From Paraburkholderia flava (lineage in GTDB: Bacteria > Pseudomonadota > Gammaproteobacteria > Burkholderiales > Burkholderiaceae), in the NCBI RefSeq assembly GCF_004359985.1, contig NZ_SMRO01000003.1, positions 62,001 to 126,000 of the forward strand: a DNA stretch of 64,000 nucleotides. Reading direction: 5' to 3'. Made by a program: the position numbers and the translations under genes. The notes beneath the pieces were generated by a model. The model ran no database searches and had not been told where the DNA came from. It worked only from the letters and a program-made list of their open reading frames with translations. Positions 60,446-64,000 of this stretch are shown here, in pieces. How positions within the stretch are numbered: position 1 is the stretch's first letter; each line of letters starts with the position of its first letter.

Positions 60446-61430
60446 AGGCGTGACCAAGAGCGCGCTCCTGCTGATGTCGATCGGCGAGGAAGAGGCCGCG
60501 CAGGTGTTCAAGTTCCTCGCGCCGCGCGAGGTGCAGAAGATCGGCGTCGCGATGGCCGCGCTGAAGAACGTGACGCGCGAACAGGTCGAGGAAGTGCTGC
60601 ATGAGTTCGCGAAGGAAGCGGAGCAGCACACCGCGCTGTCGCTGGATTCGAGCGAGTACATCCGCAGCGTGCTGAACAAGGCGCTCGGCGAGGACCGGGC
60701 CGGCGCGATCATCGACCGCATCTTGCAGGGCAGCGACACGAGCGGCATCGAAGGGCTCAAGTGGATGGACTCCGGCGCGGTCGCGGAACTCATCAAGAAC
60801 GAGCATCCGCAGATCATCGCGACGATCCTCGTTCACCTCGACCGCGACCAGGCCTCGGAGATCGTCGCGTGCTTCAGCGAGCGGCTGCGCAACGACGTGC
60901 TGCTGCGGATCGCGACGCTCGACGGCATCCAGCCGGCCGCGCTGCGCGAACTCGACGACGTGCTGACCGGCCTGCTGTCCGGCAGCGACAACCTGAAGCG
61001 CAGCCCGATGGGCGGCATCCGTACCGCGGCGGAAATTCTCAACTTCATGTCGAGCAATCACGAAGAAGCGGTGCTCGAAAACGTCCGCGCATACGACGCC
61101 GAACTCGCGCAGAAGATCGTCGACCAGATGTTCGTGTTCGAGAACCTGCTCGAACTGGAAGACCGCGCGATCCAGCTGCTGCTAAAGGAAGTCGAGTCCG
61201 AATCGCTGATCATCTCGCTGAAGGGCGCGCCCGCCGCACTGCGCCAGAAGTTCCTGTCGAACATGTCGCAACGCGCGGCCGAACTGCTCGCCGAGGATCT
61301 CGACGCACGCGGTCCGGTGCGCGTGTCCGAAGTCGAAACGCAGCAGCGCCGCATCCTGCAGGTGGTCCGCAATCTCGCGGAAAGCGGCCAGATCGTGATC
61401 GGCGGCAAGGCGGAAGATGCGTATGTCTGA
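60435..61430 (+). CDS. fliG: flagellar motor switch protein FliG
   Basis: A 331-residue rotor protein. VTKSALLLMSIGEEEAAQVFKFLAPREVQKIG is the N-terminal FliF-binding domain; EHPQIIATILVHLDRDQAS the middle domain with the EHPQ motif; and FENLLELEDRAIQLLLKEVES the C-terminal domain with charged residues that meet the stator. The ATG at 60435 fits the family start. It overlaps fliF (11 bp) and fliH (14 bp). Confidence 0.96.
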   Translation: MKAEGVTKSALLLMSIGEEEAAQVFKFLAPREVQKIGVAMAALKNVTREQVEEVLHEFAKEAEQHTALSLDSSEYIRSVLNKALGEDRAGAIIDRILQGSDTSGIEGLKWMDSGAVAELIKNEHPQIIATILVHLDRDQASEIVACFSERLRNDVLLRIATLDGIQPAALRELDDVLTGLLSGSDNLKRSPMGGIRTAAEILNFMSSNHEEAVLENVRAYDAELAQKIVDQMFVFENLLELEDRAIQLLLKEVESESLIISLKGAPAALRQKFLSNMSQRAAELLAEDLDARGPVRVSEVETQQRRILQVVRNLAESGQIVIGGKAEDAYV

Positions 61431-62103
61431 TCAGGATCCGTCGTCGGGAAAGACGGGCAGCGGCGGTCTCTCGGCGTATCAGCGCTGGGAGATGGCGTCG
61501 TTCGATCCCGTTGCCCCGCCCGATCCCGCCGACGAACACGCGTTCGAAGCCGAGCTGCAACGGCTGCGCGACGCCGCGCATCAGCATGGCGTCGCGTCCG
61601 GCCACGTCGCCGGCCAGGCGCTCGGCTATCAGGCCGGCTACGACCAGGGTCATGCGCAGGGCTTCGAACAAGGTCTCGCCGAAGCGCGCGCGGAAGCGGC
61701 CAGTCTCGCGGCGCTCGCGCAGTCGTTCAGAACCGCACTCGACGGCGCGCAGAGCGACGTGTCGGAAACGCTCGTCGCACTCGCACTCGACATCGCGCAG
61801 CAGGTCGTGCGTCAACACGTGCAGCACGATCCCGCCGCGCTGATCGCCGCCGCGCGCGAAGTGATGGCGACCGAGCCGGCACTGTCGGGCGCGCCGGCCC
61901 TCGTCGTCAGTCCGGCGGATCTGCCGGTCGTCGAGGCGTATCTGCTCGAAGAATTGCAGGCGCGCGGCTGGAGCGTGCGCACCGATCCGGCCGTCGAACG
62001 CGGCGGCTGCCGCGCGCAGGCCGCGACCGGCGAAGTGGATGCAGGCATCGGCACACGCTGGGAGCGCGTCGCCGCCGCACTCGGCAAGGTGAGCACATGG
62101 TGA
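61417..62103 (+). CDS. fliH: flagellar assembly protein FliH
   Basis: A 228-residue regulator of the FliI ATPase. [12 protein letters not shown] is the N-terminal motif; [29 protein letters not shown] is the GxxxG-rich helical region typical of FliH; the C-terminal half ([21 protein letters not shown]) resembles an ATP-synthase peripheral stalk. ATG at 61423 is an alternative start. It overlaps fliG and fliI. Confidence 0.93.
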   Translation: MRMSDQDPSSGKTGSGGLSAYQRWEMASFDPVAPPDPADEHAFEAELQRLRDAAHQHGVASGHVAGQALGYQAGYDQGHAQGFEQGLAEARAEAASLAALAQSFRTALDGAQSDVSETLVALALDIAQQVVRQHVQHDPAALIAAAREVMATEPALSGAPALVVSPADLPVVEAYLLEELQARGWSVRTDPAVERGGCRAQAATGEVDAGIGTRWERVAAALGKVSTW

Positions 62104-63677
62104 AGCCGACGCTCGACGACATCCGCCGCGCCAGCGATCTGACGCCGCTCGAAAGAGAGCTGGCGCTGGCGTCGTTTGGTGCGGTCGAGTCTGCTTCGGG
62201 CACGGATAACACCGCAGAGATAGAAGCCGTCGCCGCACCTCATTCCGCAGTCCCCGCGAACGCTGCATCGCGTGCGTCCATTCAGCAGGAAACGCTGGAC
62301 AACCCACACACCGCCGCATGGCGCGCACGGCTCGAAGCACTGCGCGCGCGCAACGCGATCGCGCGTCCGCTGCGTGCATGCGGACGCCTCACGCGCGCAG
62401 CCGGTCTCGTGCTCGAAGCGGTCGGATTGCGGCTGTCGGTCGGCTCGGAAGTGATGATCGAATTGCCGCTCGGCAGCACGCGGTCGATGGCCGAAGCGGA
62501 AGTCGTCGGCTTCGCGGGCGACAAACTGTTCCTGATGCCGACGACCGAAGTCGCAGGCCTGTTGCCAGGCGCGCGCGTCTATCCGCTCGAAAGCGCGCCG
62601 ATCGCCGACCCGCTTGCCGGCGCGAAGCGTCTGCCGGTCGGCTGGGAATTGCTCGGCCGCGTGGTCGATGCATCGGGCCGCCCGCTCGACGGACTCGGCC
62701 CACTCGGCACGCAGATCGACGCGCCGCTGTCCGCACCGTCGATCAACCCGCTGAATCGCGAGCCGATCCACAAGGTGCTCGACGTCGGCGTGCGTGCGAT
62801 CAACGCGCTGCTGACCGTCGGACGTGGACAGCGGATGGGCTTGTTCGCGGGTTCAGGCGTCGGCAAGTCGGTGCTGCTCGGCACGATGGCGCGCTACACG
62901 AGCGCCGAAGTGATCGTGATCGGACTGATCGGCGAACGCGGCCGCGAAGTGAAGGAATTCATCGAACAGATTCTCGGCGAGGACGGGCTTGCTCGCTCGG
63001 TCGTCGTCGCCGCGCCGGCCGACGTATCGCCGCTGCTGCGGATGCAGGGCGCCGCGTACGCGACGTCGCTGGCCGAATACTTCCGCGACCAGGGCAAGCA
63101 CGTGCTGCTGCTGATGGATTCGCTGACGCGTTACGCGATGGCGCAGCGCGAGATCGCGCTCGCGGTCGGCGAGCCGCCCGCGACCAAGGGCTACCCGCCG
63201 TCGGTGTTCGCGAAGCTGCCCGCGCTCGTCGAGCGCACCGGCAACGGACGGGCGGGCGCCGGCTCGATCACCGCGTTCTACACTGTGCTGACCGAAGGCG
63301 ACGACCAGCAGGATCCGATCGCCGATTCCGCGCGCGCGATTCTCGACGGCCACATCGTGCTATCGCGCACGCTCGCGGAAGCGGGCCACTATCCGGCGAT
63401 CGACATCGAAGCGTCGATCAGCCGCGCGATGACCGCGCTGATCGACGACGCGCATCTCGAGAAGACGCGGCTCTTCAAGCAGATGCTGTCACGCTATCAA
63501 CGCAACCGCGACCTGATCAACGTCGGCGCGTATTCGAGCGGGCGCGATGCGCTGCTCGATCGTGCGATCGCACTGTATCCGCGCATCGAGGCGTTTCTCC
63601 AGCAAGGGTTTCGCGAATGCGCGGAATTCGGCTCGAGCCTCGAAGCGCTCGATGCGCTCTTCAATCAAGGAGCCTGA
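62097..63677 (+). CDS. fliI: flagellum-specific ATPase FliI
   Basis: A 526-residue F1-beta-like ATPase powering flagellar export. Walker A is [17 protein letters not shown] near residue 250; [17 protein letters not shown] and [37 protein letters not shown] follow, with Walker B in LLLMDS. The N-terminal ~100 residues are longer than in E. coli and poorly conserved (about 60 extra). It overlaps fliH by 7 bp and is followed after 2 bp by fliJ. Confidence 0.96.
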   Translation: MVKPTLDDIRRASDLTPLERELALASFGAVESASGTDNTAEIEAVAAPHSAVPANAASRASIQQETLDNPHTAAWRARLEALRARNAIARPLRACGRLTRAAGLVLEAVGLRLSVGSEVMIELPLGSTRSMAEAEVVGFAGDKLFLMPTTEVAGLLPGARVYPLESAPIADPLAGAKRLPVGWELLGRVVDASGRPLDGLGPLGTQIDAPLSAPSINPLNREPIHKVLDVGVRAINALLTVGRGQRMGLFAGSGVGKSVLLGTMARYTSAEVIVIGLIGERGREVKEFIEQILGEDGLARSVVVAAPADVSPLLRMQGAAYATSLAEYFRDQGKHVLLLMDSLTRYAMAQREIALAVGEPPATKGYPPSVFAKLPALVERTGNGRAGAGSITAFYTVLTEGDDQQDPIADSARAILDGHIVLSRTLAEAGHYPAIDIEASISRAMTALIDDAHLEKTRLFKQMLSRYQRNRDLINVGAYSSGRDALLDRAIALYPRIEAFLQQGFRECAEFGSSLEALDALFNQGA

Positions 63678-63679
63678 CG

Positions 63680-64000
63680 ATGGGCAAGCACCTTCCGATC
63701 CAGACACTCATCGGCCTCGCGAAGGACGATGTCGACGCCGCCGCGCAGCGACTCGGCCGCGCGCAGCGCGACCGCCGCGACGTCGAGGCGCAGCTCGACG
63801 CGCTGATCCAGTATCGCGACGAATATCACGCGCGCTTCACGAACTCCGCGCAGGCTGGCATGGCGGCCGGCAACATGCGCAATTTTCAGGCGTTCATCGA
63901 TACGCTCGATGCCGCGATCGAACAGCAGCGCGGCTTGCTGACGACCGCGACCGCGCGCGTCGAGGCCGCGAAGCCGGACTGGCAGCGGCAACGTCAGAAG
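63680..64000 (+). CDS. fliJ: flagellar export protein FliJ (3' end outside window)
   Basis: The first 107 residues are visible: MGKHLPIQTLIGLAKDDVDAAAQRLGRAQRDRRDVEAQLDALIQYRDEY and a long coiled coil. FliJ is a ~145-150-residue coiled-coil protein that works with the FliHI complex, resembling the gamma stalk of ATP synthase. Start position, size so far and place after fliI make this firm; the end is cut by the window edge. Confidence 0.92.
   Translation, partial: MGKHLPIQTLIGLAKDDVDAAAQRLGRAQRDRRDVEAQLDALIQYRDEYHARFTNSAQAGMAAGNMRNFQAFIDTLDAAIEQQRGLLTTATARVEAAKPDWQRQRQK

Overview
The window reads as chromosomal DNA of a Burkholderiaceae bacterium, most likely Paraburkholderia or a close relative. 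The grounds are the high GC content, the dense gene packing, an SAH riboswitch ahead of an ahcY–PF04020–metF operon, the catBCA order with LysR regulators, and the divergent fliE/fliFGHIJ flagellar layout. No tRNA, rRNA, CRISPR array, integrase or transposase was recognised.

Layout. 1-8772 is a catabolic block. It holds the end of a TonB receptor and the catechol ortho-cleavage genes (catB, catC, catA and a CatR-type regulator), with a textbook CatR/BenM operator ahead of catB. Next comes a second LysR regulator divergent from a gamma-resorcylate/2,3-dihydroxybenzoate-type decarboxylase, an aromatic-acid MFS symporter and a porin. 8829-12245 encodes one 1138-residue protein with a bulb-type (B_lectin) domain, a LysM-like segment and a hydrophobic stretch near its C-terminus; I cannot assign its function. 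12427-17701 is an accessory segment beside glmS. It starts with a 380-bp decayed copy of the glmS 3' region and then carries a five-gene stressosome-like module: RsbRD, RsbS, RsbT, an ATPase–PP2C phosphatase, and a hybrid histidine kinase with an RsbT-like N-terminus.

17912-30639 is housekeeping: glmS and glmU (UDP-GlcNAc), ttcA, folB and an SDR (folate/pterin), midA, cca, a GST, an NDUFA9-like protein, a soluble lytic transglycosylase and 5-formyl-THF cyclo-ligase. 30664-35713 is a 5-oxoproline unit: a winged-helix regulator divergent from pxpB-pxpC-pxpA, followed by DUF969 and DUF979 membrane proteins that probably form its permease. 35761-42599 is a dppABCDF peptide importer whose last gene overlaps a TraB/GumN protein. 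42936-45881 is the riboswitch-controlled ahcY–PF04020–metF methyl-cycle operon. 45955-48261 is lrgB/lrgA with a divergent LysR regulator.

48326-55024 holds two poorly known proteins, a GMC oxidoreductase, an AidB-type acyl-CoA dehydrogenase and a coniferyl-aldehyde-type dehydrogenase. 55039 to the end is flagellar: flhB-like C-terminal protein, fliK, fliT, fliS and fliE on the minus strand, and fliF, fliG, fliH, fliI and fliJ (cut by the window edge) on the plus strand.

The items most worth a second look are the stressosome module joined to a glmS remnant, the apparent non-AUG start of its rsbT, the large lectin-domain protein, and the DUF969/DUF979 pair next to 5-oxoprolinase. All assignments come from reading motifs, spacing and remembered family sequences; no database search was run.
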